Positions 1-6,180 of a DNA stretch of 13,669 nucleotides are shown piece after piece (position 1 is the first letter of the stretch; each line of letters opens with the position of its first letter). The stretch is taken from positions 1-13,669 of the forward strand of contig JAEZFA010000334.1 in the NCBI GenBank assembly GCA_023417665.1, written 5' to 3'. The notes under the pieces were generated by a model, which saw only the letters and a list, made by a program, of their open reading frames with translations, searched no databases and was not told the origin of the DNA. The DNA comes from Pseudomonadota bacterium (GTDB lineage: Bacteria; Pseudomonadota; Alphaproteobacteria; Rhizobiales; Xanthobacteraceae). A program made the position numbers and the translations under genes.

Positions 1-239
1 CGGCTCGGCGTAGGGTCATAACGTTACCTGCCACGATACGCCGCGGCCGGTCGACGCGGCGTCGGATGGTCGGTTAGTCCGGCCGAAACAACGGTGGAGG
101 CGAACCCCGTCCGCCAGCGGGAAGTACGGCGATATCCGCGCCATCTGGCGCTCACTGCCGGTGCGCTGATGCTTGACGGGGATCAAAGGAGCGGTTCCCA
201 TCTGCAGCTAGACTGCCAAAATTGAAAGGGTGCCGAGCG
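1..239. other. Left edge, no gene recognised
   Basis: I see no convincing gene here. The minus strand is open over about 60 codons (16-201), but the peptide has no motif I recognise and is rich in Arg, as chance frames in GC-rich DNA tend to be. It could be a worn transposase fragment, but no catalytic motif supports that. The last bases (224-230, GAAAGGG) form the ribosome binding site of the following cupin gene. Confidence 0.3.
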
Positions 240-635
240 ATGAAGGGCTTTGTAGACAACATCGAAACACTGACAGAAGAGAACGAAAATTTCCGGCGGG
301 TTCTGTACACAGGTAAGAACATGCAGCTTGTCCTGATGGCGCTACAGCCCGGTGAGGAAATCGGCGAGGAAGTCCATGGCGATCGTGACCAGTTCTTCCG
401 CGTCGAGAATGGCAATGGCGAAATCGTTATCGATGGCGTTGCCAACAGGATCAAGGCCGACACGGCGATGATAGTACCCGCCGGTGCTCGTCACAATGTG
501 AGGAATACAGGCAATAAAATGCTGCGCCTCTATACACTGTATGCCCCGCCAGAGCATCTTGATGGCACCATTCATTCTACCAAAGCGGACGCCGAAGTAT
601 TAGAGGAGCATTTCGACGGCAAGACTACGGAATAA
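240..635 (+). CDS. Small single-domain cupin protein
   Basis: A 131-residue protein that is one cupin beta-barrel. The first cupin motif is GEEIGEEVHGDRDQFF (about residues 39-54), with the His and following acidic/Gln residues expected for metal binding. The second is VPAGARHNV, with the other His. The C-terminal stretch around YAPPEH is typical of this small family. I chose the ATG at 240 because GAAAGGG lies about 9 bases upstream; a TTG at 222 would add six residues and has no better site. Such proteins may bind a metal and isomerise, epimerise or sense small sugars or acids, but the substrate is not deducible. It stands alone: upstream is unrecognised sequence and downstream is the eroded binding-protein remnant on the opposite strand. 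The reading frame is intact and likely functional. Confidence 0.85.
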   Translation: MKGFVDNIETLTEENENFRRVLYTGKNMQLVLMALQPGEEIGEEVHGDRDQFFRVENGNGEIVIDGVANRIKADTAMIVPAGARHNVRNTGNKMLRLYTLYAPPEHLDGTIHSTKADAEVLEEHFDGKTTE

Positions 636-730
636 TGATTTGATACAGAGAAGGCTGGTTCGCAATGTACTCACGCATTTTAGTCCCGACTTGTTCCTCG
701 TGACGAGCCCTTATTGGGTGGTACGGCTCG

Positions 731-855
731 TTATCGGAGCGTTGTGTACTGCAACCTCGCGTCGAAGATGATGACCGACCTCTGCGGCAGCAGTGCGGAT
801 GTCATCCGATGCGTACTAGGTGCCAAGTGCGGGACCGCTATGCCGCAACCACCCC
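731..855 (-). pseudogene. Possible second fragment of the IS-split binding-protein gene
   Basis: This is the flank on the far side of the IS element. If the IS and one copy of its CCC target repeat are removed, the frame of the truncated binding-protein gene (2115-2235) continues from base 852 to a TAA at 731-733, adding 40 residues. The joined peptide contains a stretch like HLAPSTHRMTSALL followed by VIIFDARLQY, which resembles the 'LDP..T....(I/V)(F/Y)D.L' start of family-5 (peptide/solute) ABC binding proteins. The resemblance is weak and partly lost. Beyond the TAA I see nothing further, so the rest of the gene appears deleted or degraded. Frame continuity is seen; the family assignment is inferred. 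Confidence 0.35.
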
Positions 856-880
856 TGACCTGCATCCCAGAAACTGGACC
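856..880 (+). repeat. IS left terminal inverted repeat
   Basis: This 25-base end starts TGACC and contains AAACTGGACC. It matches the reverse complement of 2090-2114 at 18 of 25 positions. Confidence 0.7.
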
Positions 881-936
881 GTTCAAAGTGAGGATTTTCT
901 CATAATCTGGAGCTGCCCCGTTATGTGGTCCAGCTT

Positions 937-1778
937 CTATGCAACTTCTCGGGCTGTTTGAGTTTGTCGCGCGAACTCGTTCGGCGTCAAGTTGCCGAGC
1001 GAGGTATGGGGCCTGTCGTTGTTGTAGTGCTTTCTCCATTCTTCGATCCGATCGATGGCATCGCTCATCGACAAGAACCATGAGACGTCGAGGCACTCTG
1101 CACGCACGCGACCATTGCAGACCTCACAGAACGCGCTGTCCGTTGGCTTTCCCGGCCTTGAGAACTCGATCTCGATGCTATTGAGATAAGCCCATTGATC
1201 AAACATCCTTCCGGCAAACTCAGGGCCGTTGTCACAGCGAACAGTTTTTGGCTTGCCGCGCTCCTTTGCCAAACGGTCGAGAACCTCGACAACCTGGAAG
1301 GCCCTGAAGTTCACTCTCGGAACGATTGCCAGCGATTCTCGCGTGTGGCAGTCGACAACCGTCAAAATCCGGAACGGGCGACCGTCGAACAAAGCGTCCG
1401 CCATGAAGTCCATCGCCCAGCATTGGTTCGCGCCCGCAATCTCCAGGCGACCTGAACGATAACGCCAGGCTCGTTTGCGCTTCGGTGTTTTTGCCCTGAT
1501 CGACAGCCCTTCTTCGCGATACAGCCGATAGGTTCGCTTGTGGTTTAAGCGGTAGCCTTCGCGAAGCAGCAGGACGTGAAGCCGCCGATAACCGTAGCGC
1601 ACACGGCTGGCGGCCAGGTCCCTCAATCGAATACGAAGCTCAGCCTGCGGATCGCTGCGTGACTTGTAGCGCTGCGAGGATCGATGGAAGCCGGTTGCCT
1701 TGCAGGCCCGTCGTTCGCCGACGCGTAGACCGTCTGCAGATGGCGCACGATCTCGCGTCGGACGGCGGGCCTTACCAT
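937..1778 (-). pseudogene. IS3-family transposase orfB (DDE integrase domain), frameshifted
   Basis: This is the catalytic half of the transposase. The C-terminal 229 residues are open (937-1626 and slightly upstream). They show an HTH_21-like region (VRYGYRRLHVLL), then an rve integrase core with D in AMDFMAD, D in RCDNGPEF and E in FCEVCNGR. Exactly 35 residues separate the second D from the E, so the DDE triad is preserved. The natural start would be the ATG at 1776-1778, overlapping orfA. Reading from there gives MVRPAVRREIVRHLQTVY and then goes out of frame. Restoring one G:C pair near 1722-1725 gives TVYGVGERRACKATGFHRSSQRY and joins the downstream frame, for a 280-residue product. It is therefore a recent single-base lesion (or a sequencing error) in an otherwise good gene. 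Confidence 0.85.
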
Positions 1779-2038
1779 TTTTTTCGCAGGAAATCCTGCA
1801 GCATTGCCTTGTCGAGCGTCAGATCCGCCACGACCCGTTTCAGCTTGGCGTTCTCTTCTTCAAGTTGTTTCAGCCGACGGACCTCGGCCACGCCCATCCC
1901 AGCGTAGACCTTCTTCCACCGATAGAACGTTGGCTCTGACACGCCCATCTTGCGGCAGATCTCCTCAATCGTCGTGCCGCTCTCAGCCTGACGCAACGCA
2001 AAGGCAATCTGCTCTTCCGAAAACCGCTTCCGCTTCAT
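1772..2038 (-). CDS. IS3-family transposase orfA (HTH_Tnp_1)
   Basis: An intact 88-residue protein. The N-terminal helix-turn-helix (RFSEEQIAFALRQ through GVSEPTFYRWKK, about residues 5-43) binds the IS ends. It is followed by a leucine-zipper-like coiled coil (VRRLKQLEEENAKLKRVVADL, about residues 53-73) used for oligomerisation. Length and layout match orfA of the IS407/IS3 type. The ATG at 2036-2038 is preceded by a GGAGG-like site (GGAGGGAGG on the coding strand). The gene ends in CGA AAA AAA TGG TAA, so the slippery run sits just before the stop and orfB's ATG begins inside the last AAA/TGG codons. Normally orfA alone acts as a regulator, while the frameshifted OrfAB fusion is the transposase. 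Confidence 0.93.
   Translation of the reverse strand: MKRKRFSEEQIAFALRQAESGTTIEEICRKMGVSEPTFYRWKKVYAGMGVAEVRRLKQLEEENAKLKRVVADLTLDKAMLQDFLRKKW
1778..1784 (-). other. A7 slippery heptamer for programmed -1 frameshifting
   Basis: On the coding (minus) strand, seven consecutive A residues are read A AAA AAA in the orfA frame, followed by TGG and the orfA stop TAA. This is the classical -1 slippage signal of IS3-family elements and would fuse orfA to orfB. Because orfB carries its own one-base lesion about 50 bases further on, slippage here would no longer make full-length transposase. Confidence 0.75.
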
Positions 2039-2089
2039 GGCATCCTCCCTCCATGGGGTTCAGAATGCCCGAAAAATAGCCCTCAACAT

Positions 2090-2114
2090 GGACCAGTTTG
2101 TAGGGTCAGGGTCA
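2090..2114 (+). repeat. IS right terminal inverted repeat
   Basis: Its reverse complement begins TGACCCTGACC and contains AAACTGGTCC, pairing with 856-880. The inner GGGTCA at 2103-2108 repeats the outer one at 2109-2114, so the true tip could be six bases further in. Confidence 0.7.
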
Positions 2115-2235
2115 CCCACGGAAGCCGGCTCACCCTGATTGCTTTGGATTGCGCCTGCGCCAGGGAAATATAGGGTGCTGCAACTGCACCAATCGCACCG
2201 CCAGCGGCGACCTTTAGGAATTGACGTCTTTTCAT
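2115..2235 (-). pseudogene. 5' fragment of a Tat-exported ABC solute-binding protein, cut by the IS
   Basis: The ATG at 2233-2235 has an excellent ribosome binding site (GGGAGGAAA, 3 bases upstream). It starts a typical twin-arginine leader: MKRRQFLK, then a hydrophobic Ala/Gly stretch, a cleavage-like SLAQAQ, then SKAIRVSRLPW at residue 40, where the IS begins. The frame then runs 10 codons into the IS and stops at 2083-2085. The leader plus 'KAIRV' is characteristic of periplasmic binding proteins (family 5 peptide/opine type, or similar) in alphaproteobacteria; the exact family cannot be fixed from 40 residues. The gene is divergent from the LacI-type regulator, and the palindrome at 2328-2343 lies between them, so it was probably the regulator's target and the first gene of a lost transporter operon. 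Confidence 0.75.
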
Positions 2236-2327
2236 GGCTTTCCTCCCATTTGCTGGTATTCCGATCCGGATGCCCTTTCTGGGGTTCTTGCTCGCGGCCG
2301 ATGCCTATAAAGTGCCGCTATCTGGAT

Positions 2328-2343
2328 ATGTTACCGGTAACAT
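2328..2343. promoter_or_regulatory. LacI/GntR-type operator palindrome
   Basis: ATGTTACCGGTAACAT is a perfect 16-base palindrome with the central CG typical of LacI-family operators. From memory it is very close to the E. coli gluconate repressor (GntR/IdnR) operator consensus. It lies 25 bases before the GTG of the LacI-type gene and 93 bases before the start of the divergent binding-protein fragment, so it can control both. Binding by the adjacent regulator is inferred. Confidence 0.8.
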
Positions 2344-2367
2344 TGCAGCGACAAGGATCGGCGTCAA

Positions 2368-3399
2368 GTGAAACGGCAAGGGGTCGAAAACCCTGTAGGG
2401 ATGCGGGAGGTCGCGCGCCGAGCCGGTGTGTCAACCATTACCGTTTCACGCGTGCTTTCGAACGCCGGAAACGTCTCCGCGCAGACGCGTGAGCGTGTGA
2501 CGAAAGCAGTTGAAGAACTCGGCTACATTCCCAATCTCCTTGCGCGTAATTTTGGTTTGTCCCGGACACCGTTGGTTGGCGTCATCGTTCCCACGGTTGC
2601 GAACCTGATGTTCGCGGACAAAATCGAAGCACTCGCTGAAGAGCTCCGCCCGCATGGGCTGCAGCTCCTAGTAACGCACAGTGCATACTCGGTGGAAACG
2701 GAAGAGTTGCTGGTCGAAGCGCTTGTTGCGCAAAGGCCGTCCGGGATCGTTCTTACTGGTGTCACACACTCGCCGAAGACATACGAGCTTTTGCGGCGCA
2801 CCGGTATTCCGACTGTTGAAACCTGGAATCTCACAGAGAATCCAATCGATATGGTCGTAGGATTTTCAAACGAGCTGGCCGCCGAAGCAATGGTCAATCA
2901 TCTTGCGCAGCAAGGCTACCGGCACATTGGATTTGTTCATCCTCATCTGAATGCCAACGATCGTGCCGTGGATCGGCTTCGGGGCTATCGGAGGGCCATC
3001 AAAAAGCTTGGACTTCCCGTGAGGCCCGAATTGGAGCGAGCCTCCGACTTTGGCTTCGCAAGTGGAGCGGCGGCGCTGACTGATCTCGTGACGAATGTGA
3101 AACCCCTGGAGGCCATATTTTTCGGCAACGACGCGCTTGCAACGGGTGGACTGCTTGAATGCAGGCGGCGTAATATTAGAGTGCCGGAAGATTTGGGCAT
3201 TGCAGGCTTCGATGACGTTGATCTAGCCGGACAACTTGACCCTGCGCTTACAACAGTCCGAGTGCCAATGAGGGAAATCGGTCGTCGGACCGGACAAGTG
3301 CTGCTGGATCGTATTCAAAATCCAACTGCGTCCGCAGAAATTATCGATCTAGGTTTTGAGATTGTAAGTAGACGGTCAACGAGAGTGCTTCCTCAATAA
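2368..3399 (+). CDS. LacI-family transcriptional regulator (GntR-like subfamily)
   Basis: A 343-residue repressor of normal family length. The N-terminal helix-turn-helix is MREVARRAGVSTITVSRVLSN (residues 12-32), followed by the hinge helix region (GYIPNLLARNF). A type-1 periplasmic-binding-like effector domain fills residues 65-340, with the family landmarks VGVIVPTVANLMFADKI, FFGNDALATGG and IAGFDDVDLAG. The motif ETWNLTENPIDMVVGFSN resembles the gluconate repressor GntR in this region. I chose GTG at 2368 because AAGGA lies 10 bases upstream and the HTH then begins at the usual place. The palindrome upstream suggests autoregulation and control of the divergent gene. Since that gene is destroyed by an IS, the regulator is likely an orphan here. 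The effector may be a sugar acid, inferred only from operator and family resemblance. Confidence 0.92.
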   Translation: MKRQGVENPVGMREVARRAGVSTITVSRVLSNAGNVSAQTRERVTKAVEELGYIPNLLARNFGLSRTPLVGVIVPTVANLMFADKIEALAEELRPHGLQLLVTHSAYSVETEELLVEALVAQRPSGIVLTGVTHSPKTYELLRRTGIPTVETWNLTENPIDMVVGFSNELAAEAMVNHLAQQGYRHIGFVHPHLNANDRAVDRLRGYRRAIKKLGLPVRPELERASDFGFASGAAALTDLVTNVKPLEAIFFGNDALATGGLLECRRRNIRVPEDLGIAGFDDVDLAGQLDPALTTVRVPMREIGRRTGQVLLDRIQNPTASAEIIDLGFEIVSRRSTRVLPQ

Positions 3400-3526
3400 A
3401 TAAGAGAGTGGCCAGCTTCATAGAGCAGGCCGCAATTTCACAGTTTGTGCTAAGCAATAACCTGGCGAATGCCTGTCGCCTCATCTCCGATCGAGGATTT
3501 CCAGCCGGGACGCGCTGTCCGGCGGT

Positions 3527-3623
3527 TTGTTGGTATAGATGTTGGTATGGCAGCATAAGCGAACTGAAAATGCACGTCAGTTCAATTGTTTATGCCCTTC
3601 ATTCGATTCCGCCCCTAGCACCA
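3527..3623 (+). pseudogene. Degenerate tRNA-Phe-like sequence
   Basis: Several pieces of a bacterial tRNA-Phe occur in the right order. GGTA (3532-3535) and GTTGGTA (3541-3547) sit at the exact spacing of tRNA bases 6-9 and 15-21. AGCAT follows, then GCGAACTGAAAAT (3559-3571), resembling the anticodon arm with GAA. Last is TTCGATTCCGCCCC (3602-3615), then TAGCACCA, like a T-loop, T-stem and CCA end. Stems do not form: the 5' T-stem strand does not pair, the acceptor is one base short, and there are about 20 extra bases between the anticodon and T arms. So it cannot be a working tRNA. A hairpin (GAACTGA, 9-base loop, TCAGTTC; 3561-3583) occupies the anticodon region. It may be a decayed tRNA left by integration and excision. 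The comparison is with remembered alphaproteobacterial tRNA-Phe, so confidence is limited. Confidence 0.4.
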
Positions 3624-3652
3624 TTCCTTCTTCTCAATAATCGCTCGGAAGT

Positions 3653-3670
3653 GCCGCATGCGCGGCTTTT
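3653..3670 (+). terminator. Short hairpin plus T-tract
   Basis: GCCGC, loop ATGC, GCGGC, then TTTT (and CT) on the plus strand. It may stop transcription arriving from the LacI-type gene, which ends about 250 bases upstream. The stem is only five base pairs. On the minus strand it lies 55-72 bases beyond livF, but the flanking A-run is on the wrong side for a minus-strand terminator. Apart from this hairpin and the tRNA-like stretch, the gap 3400-3724 holds nothing I recognise. Confidence 0.45.
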
Positions 3671-3724
3671 CTGTAGGGCCTCGCCGCGGAATGCCGTGCG
3701 TCAACGAGGGCGGCAGGCTGCGAG

Positions 3725-4432
3725 CTACACGGCGCAGTAGCGCTCCTGGATTTCCGGATTCGCTTGCAACGCCTGCGCGGTGTCTTCGTGGACGATCGCG
3801 CCCTGATCCATGACATAGGCGCGATCGGAAAAGGCGAGCGCCAGTTCCACGTTCTGCTCGACCAGCAGGATTGTCATGCCGGCTTTCTTCATGTTGCCGA
3901 ACTGCTCGTACATTTCCTCCACGAGAATCGGCATGATGCCTTCCGATGGCTCATCGAGCAGGATCATCTTCGGTTCCGCCATCATGGCCCGCGCAATCGC
4001 CAGCATCTGCTGTTCGCCGCCGGAAAGTGTGCTGCCCTGTTGCCCGAGCCGCTGCTTGAGGCGCGGGAACGTTGCGGCAATCTGTTCGATCATCTGCCGC
4101 TCTCTGGAGGCCGTCTTCGCCGCAATGATGCCGAGGCGCAGATTTTCCTCGACCGTTAGCCCCGGCACGATGCGGCGTTCTTCGGGCACGTAAGCAAGCC
4201 CGAGATGAAAGCGGTCATGCGCGGGCCGCTCCAGCAACGACACGCCGTCAAAATCGACCTGGCCCGAGCGCTTTGACACCAGTCCCATGATTGTCTTCAG
4301 GGTCGTGGTCTTGCCGGCGCCATTTCGTCCGATCAGGGTGACGATCTCGCCGCGTTTCACTTCCAGCGCAACGCCCTGAAGAATGTGGCTGTGGCGATAC
4401 CAGGCTTGCAGCTCGGAAACCTTCAACATCAC
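3725..4432 (-). CDS. livF: LIV-type ABC transporter ATP-binding protein (LivF-like)
   Basis: A 235-residue ATPase of the branched-chain amino acid/amide/aromatic acid uptake family, acting in the cytoplasm as one of two nucleotide-binding subunits. Walker A is GRNGAGKT (residues 35-42), the signature LSGGEQQ (136-142), and Walker B MILLDEP (156-162). The H-loop position is VEQN (Gln instead of His), which is normal for LivF. PEERRIVPGLTVEENL is a LivF hallmark. The start overlaps the livG stop by four bases (ATGA), which indicates translational coupling; a second ATG follows directly. It is the last gene of the long minus-strand operon. The name describes the family: LIV-type transporters next to catabolic genes often import other organic acids, and here the substrate is probably that of the adjacent hydroxylase. 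Confidence 0.95.
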   Translation of the reverse strand: MMLKVSELQAWYRHSHILQGVALEVKRGEIVTLIGRNGAGKTTTLKTIMGLVSKRSGQVDFDGVSLLERPAHDRFHLGLAYVPEERRIVPGLTVEENLRLGIIAAKTASRERQMIEQIAATFPRLKQRLGQQGSTLSGGEQQMLAIARAMMAEPKMILLDEPSEGIMPILVEEMYEQFGNMKKAGMTILLVEQNVELALAFSDRAYVMDQGAIVHEDTAQALQANPEIQERYCAV

Positions 4433-5196
4433 GCCGTCCTCGCGATCTTGTTGAGACCCTGGCCGAGATAGACGCGCTTTACCTGATCGTTCGACTTGAT
4501 CTCTTCCGGGTTTCCCTCGGCAAGCAGTTCGCCGTGATGAAGTACGATTACGCGCTGCGCCAGACCCATCACGAGCTTCATCTTGTGTTCGACCAGGATG
4601 ACCGTGCGCTCGGCGGCAAGCCTGGCAATCAGCGTCATCATATCTTTGGTTTCTTCCGGGCTCATTCCGGCGGTAGGCTCGTCGAGGAGCAGAAGCTTCG
4701 GGTCGGAGGCGAGCGCCATTGCGACCTCAAGACTGCGCTGCTCGCCATGCGCCAGTTCGCGCGCGCGGTTCAGCCGTCGATGACCGAGGCCGACGAGCTT
4801 CAGAAGCGCGTTCGCGGTGTCATAGGTCTCCGGATAGGCCTCACGCGATTTGAACAGTTGAAACGGGATTGTTCTGGCCTGCACCGCGATACGTACGTTT
4901 TCTTCCGTCGTTAGTTCCGGAAAAACGCTCGTGATCTGAAAGGATTTTGCGATCCCCATATGCGCATATTGGTGCGGCGCCGCGCCGGTAAGGTCGCGAC
5001 CTTCGAAATGAACCGAACCGGCAGTCGGGAAAAGCGCGCCGGAAATTACATTGAAGAACGTGCTTTTGCCCGCACCATTGGGGCCGATAACGGCGGTCAG
5101 CTGCCCTCGCGGGAAAGAAACCGATACGTCTTTGAGCGCCGTGAAGCCGCCGAATGTTTTCGATAGCGAGCGGGTCTCGAGAATCGCATTGCTCAT
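4429..5196 (-). CDS. livG: LIV-type ABC transporter ATP-binding protein (LivG-like)
   Basis: The second ATPase of the transporter, 255 residues. Walker A is GPNGAGKST (38-46), the Q-loop is Q87 in AKSFQITSVFPELT, the signature is LAHGEQR (148-154, the usual LivG variant of LSGGQ), Walker B is LLLLDEP (168-174), and the H-loop is VEHKM (H204). The C-terminal 'EGNPEEIKSNDQVKRVYLG' is diagnostic of LivG. The frame is open further upstream to 5289, but I chose the ATG at 5196. It gives the normal N-terminus (SNAILETRSLSKTFGG) and overlaps the livM stop by four bases, whereas the longer form would read through the livM end. It heterodimerises with LivF under the LivH/LivM permease. Confidence 0.95.
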   Translation of the reverse strand: MSNAILETRSLSKTFGGFTALKDVSVSFPRGQLTAVIGPNGAGKSTFFNVISGALFPTAGSVHFEGRDLTGAAPHQYAHMGIAKSFQITSVFPELTTEENVRIAVQARTIPFQLFKSREAYPETYDTANALLKLVGLGHRRLNRARELAHGEQRSLEVAMALASDPKLLLLDEPTAGMSPEETKDMMTLIARLAAERTVILVEHKMKLVMGLAQRVIVLHHGELLAEGNPEEIKSNDQVKRVYLGQGLNKIARTA

Positions 5197-6173
5197 TTGC
5201 GTTCCATCCATTCGAGGATCGAGCCCCAGATTCCGCGCGGAAAGAACAGAACGAAGATGATGAAGATGACCCCGACGAAGAGTTGCCAATGGGTGGTCAT
5301 GTTGGACAGCACGTCCTGGATGAGCAGGAACGCCGCGGCTCCGACGAACGGGCCGAAGAAGGAGCCCATGCCGCCAAGCAGCGCCATCATCACGACCTGA
5401 CCCGATGTCGTGTAATGCAGCGTTTCGATCGGCACAATCGAGAGGTGTATCGCATTCAGCGCGCCCGCCAGGCCGCAGATCGCGCCCGATAGCACGAAAG
5501 CCACGAACTTGGTGCGGGCAACGTCATATCCGCAGGCGCGCGCGCGGCCCTCGTTCTCGCGGATCGCCTCAAGCGCCGCACCGAACGGCGAGTTGAGAAT
5601 GCGCGAGAACAGCCATATCGCGACGCCGACGAAACAAAGAATAACGTAGTATTTCGTGATCGGGCGGATGAAGGAAACCGGATAGCCGAACACCGAGATG
5701 GTTTGCAGGTTGATGCCGCGCAGCCCGTTTTCGCCGCCGGTGAGCCCCTGCAATTGATAGAAGAGATAATAAACGCACATCGAAAGCGCGAGCGTCACCA
5801 TCGCGAAGTAGATGCCGCGGGTGCGGATGGCGAGGAAGCCTATCACGACCGCGAACAGCGTCGCGAGCACCACTCCTGCAAGGATAGCGGCGAACCAGCC
5901 AAAGCCATAATGCACGATGGCGATGCCGCAGCCGTAGGCGCCGGCCCCGAGAAACGCCGCATGCCCGAACGAGAGCAGGCCGGTGTAGCCGAAGATAAGA
6001 TTGAAGCCGAGTGCGAACAGGCCGAAGATGAGAATATTGACGGCCAGCGCCTCGTAAGGCGCGATCCAGGGGAAGATCGCGAGAAAGAGCAGCGTCAGCA
6101 CGACGCGATGATCGCTCGCGAAGCCGAGCCAGCCGGAACGGCGGTTTTGTGCGGGGAAGGTATCGGTTGCCAT
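5193..6173 (-). CDS. livM: LIV-type ABC transporter permease (LivM-like)
   Basis: An integral inner-membrane permease of 326 residues with many hydrophobic segments. Family landmarks are GFNLIFGYTGLLSFGHAAF followed by LGAGAYG (N-terminal third), AIRTRGIYFAMVTLA, EGRARACGYDV (coupling-helix region that meets the ATPase) and GGMGSFFGPFVGAA near the C-terminus, ending FFPRGIWGS. I chose the ATG at 6173, seven bases after the livH stop; longer starts would overlap livH. There is little Shine-Dalgarno sequence, so it is probably translated by coupling to livH. With LivH it forms the transmembrane channel. Confidence 0.94.
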   Translation of the reverse strand: MATDTFPAQNRRSGWLGFASDHRVVLTLLFLAIFPWIAPYEALAVNILIFGLFALGFNLIFGYTGLLSFGHAAFLGAGAYGCGIAIVHYGFGWFAAILAGVVLATLFAVVIGFLAIRTRGIYFAMVTLALSMCVYYLFYQLQGLTGGENGLRGINLQTISVFGYPVSFIRPITKYYVILCFVGVAIWLFSRILNSPFGAALEAIRENEGRARACGYDVARTKFVAFVLSGAICGLAGALNAIHLSIVPIETLHYTTSGQVVMMALLGGMGSFFGPFVGAAAFLLIQDVLSNMTTHWQLFVGVIFIIFVLFFPRGIWGSILEWMERK

Positions 6174-6180
6174 GGCGCAC

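Larger units (their letters stand above)
856..2114 (-). mobile_element. IS3-family insertion sequence (IS407-like group), about 1.26 kb
   Basis: The element carries orfA (1772-2038) and a frameshifted orfB (937-1778) on the minus strand, the two-ORF arrangement of IS3-family elements. Imperfect terminal inverted repeats lie at 856-880 and 2090-2114. They match at 18 of 25 positions, start with TGACC at both tips and share the core AAACTGG followed one base later by CC. Directly outside, CCC at 853-855 and CCC at 2115-2117 could be a 3-bp target duplication; reading four bases gives CCCC versus CCCA. It is inserted in the 5' part of a Tat-leader binding-protein gene. The ends are set by eye, so the exact tips may differ by a few bases. 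With orfB broken, the copy is probably unable to move by itself. Confidence 0.85.

Noticed and set aside
16..201. Small minus-strand frame at the left edge as an IS5-like transposase remnant
   Set aside because: Only a vague likeness (GTAPLIP) to a transposase C-terminal region; no catalytic or conserved downstream motif in any frame.
703..731. Inverted repeat ACGAGCC with a 15-base loop as a terminator of the cupin gene
   Set aside because: The loop is long, there is no T-run after the stem, and it lies about 70 bases past the gene end; it may be chance.
3527..3623. Functional tRNA-Phe gene
   Set aside because: The T-stem and acceptor stem do not pair, the acceptor is one base short, and the region between the anticodon and T arms is about 20 bases too long.
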